From Streptomyces ureilyticus (GTDB lineage Bacteria; Actinomycetota; Actinomycetes; Streptomycetales; Streptomycetaceae): a DNA stretch of 42,023 nt. A program made the position numbers and the translations under genes. Each line of letters starts with the position of its first letter. The stretch's first letter is position 1. The stretch is taken from contig NZ_JAAKZX010000072.1 of the NCBI RefSeq assembly GCF_011045025.1, positions 1 through 42,023 of the forward strand, in the 5' to 3' direction. The notes beneath the pieces are model-generated. The model made no database searches, had not been told where the DNA came from, and saw only the letters and a list, made by a program, of their open reading frames with translations. Below, one piece after another: positions 41,908 to 42,023 of the stretch.

Positions 41908-42023
41908 TCACGGAGAGTTTGATCCTGGCTCAGGACGAACGCTGGCGGCGTGCTTAACACATGCAAGTCGAACGATGAACCACTTCGGTGGGGATTAGTG
42001 GCGAACGGGTGAGTAACACGTGG
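41908..42023 (+). rRNA. rrs: 16S ribosomal RNA, 5' end (cut by window edge)
   Basis: From TCACGGAGAGTTTGATCCTGG onward the text is the universal 16S start (27F site), followed by CGCTGGCGGCGTGCTTAACACATGCAAGTCG read in parts, with a short V1 helix (AACCACTTCGGTGGGG) typical of Streptomyces. It runs off the window after GTGAGTAACACGTGG. Only the first 116 bases are present, so the operon lies to the right. Confidence 0.97.

Overview
The window comes from an actinomycete chromosome, almost certainly Streptomyces. The base composition is very GC-rich with strong third-position bias. It carries a complete four-part conservon (CvnA-D), a crr-ptsI pair, and the start of a 16S rRNA whose 5' end is typical of Streptomyces. 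Most genes are core-chromosome housekeeping or catabolic genes. I see no phage, integrase, transposase, tRNA or CRISPR array.

Layout, left to right. 120-2167 (+): a GT4 glycosyltransferase overlapping an SGNH/GDSL hydrolase. 2174-6585 (-): a tightly coupled catabolic operon made of an MFS transporter, a DUF1445 hydro-lyase/D-glutamate-cyclase-like protein, and 5-oxoprolinase subunits PxpA, PxpB and PxpC. A GntR/FCD regulator (6789-7487, +) is divergent from it, with a perfect 17-bp palindrome between them. 7548-15109 (+): three genes that look like an SMC-type complex, namely a MukF-like kleisin, a MukE-like winged-helix protein and a 1620-residue SMC/MukB-like ATPase. This resembles MksBEF or the Wadjet JetABC core, but no JetD nuclease is present. 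15129-16694 (-): an APC amino acid permease. 17055-17306: the decayed tail of a ferredoxin-reductase gene. 17345-17878 (-): a small membrane protein.

18308-26450 (+): a conservon encoding a nitrate-sensing-type histidine kinase (CvnA), a roadblock protein (CvnB), a DUF742 protein (CvnC) and a small GTPase (CvnD). A 1203-residue hydantoinase/ATP-dependent 5-oxoprolinase gene sits between cvnC and cvnD and overlaps cvnD. 26600-28859 (-): glpF-glpK without an adjacent gylR. 29250-30902 (-): an EAL-GGDEF protein with degenerate active sites. 31028-32661 (-): a DUF35 (Zn-ribbon/OB-fold) protein and a thiolase-like protein behind a perfect palindromic operator. 32900-33436 (+): a leaderless Nudix hydrolase. 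33495-35861 (-): a GH31 alpha-glucosidase. 36075-38051 (+): acetoacetyl-CoA synthetase. 38173-39066 (+): an unrecognised actinomycete protein. 39139-41336 (-): crr-ptsI. 41337-42023 (+): an rrn promoter/leader region with a boxB-boxA-like antitermination site, then the first 116 bases of 16S rRNA.

The most notable items are the nuclease-less SMC-like operon, whose Walker B reads D-N where the catalytic glutamate is expected; the hydantoinase gene inside a conservon; two unrelated 5-oxoprolinase systems about 18 kb apart; and several perfect palindromic operators. All functional calls rest on reading translated sequence and motifs; no database search was run.
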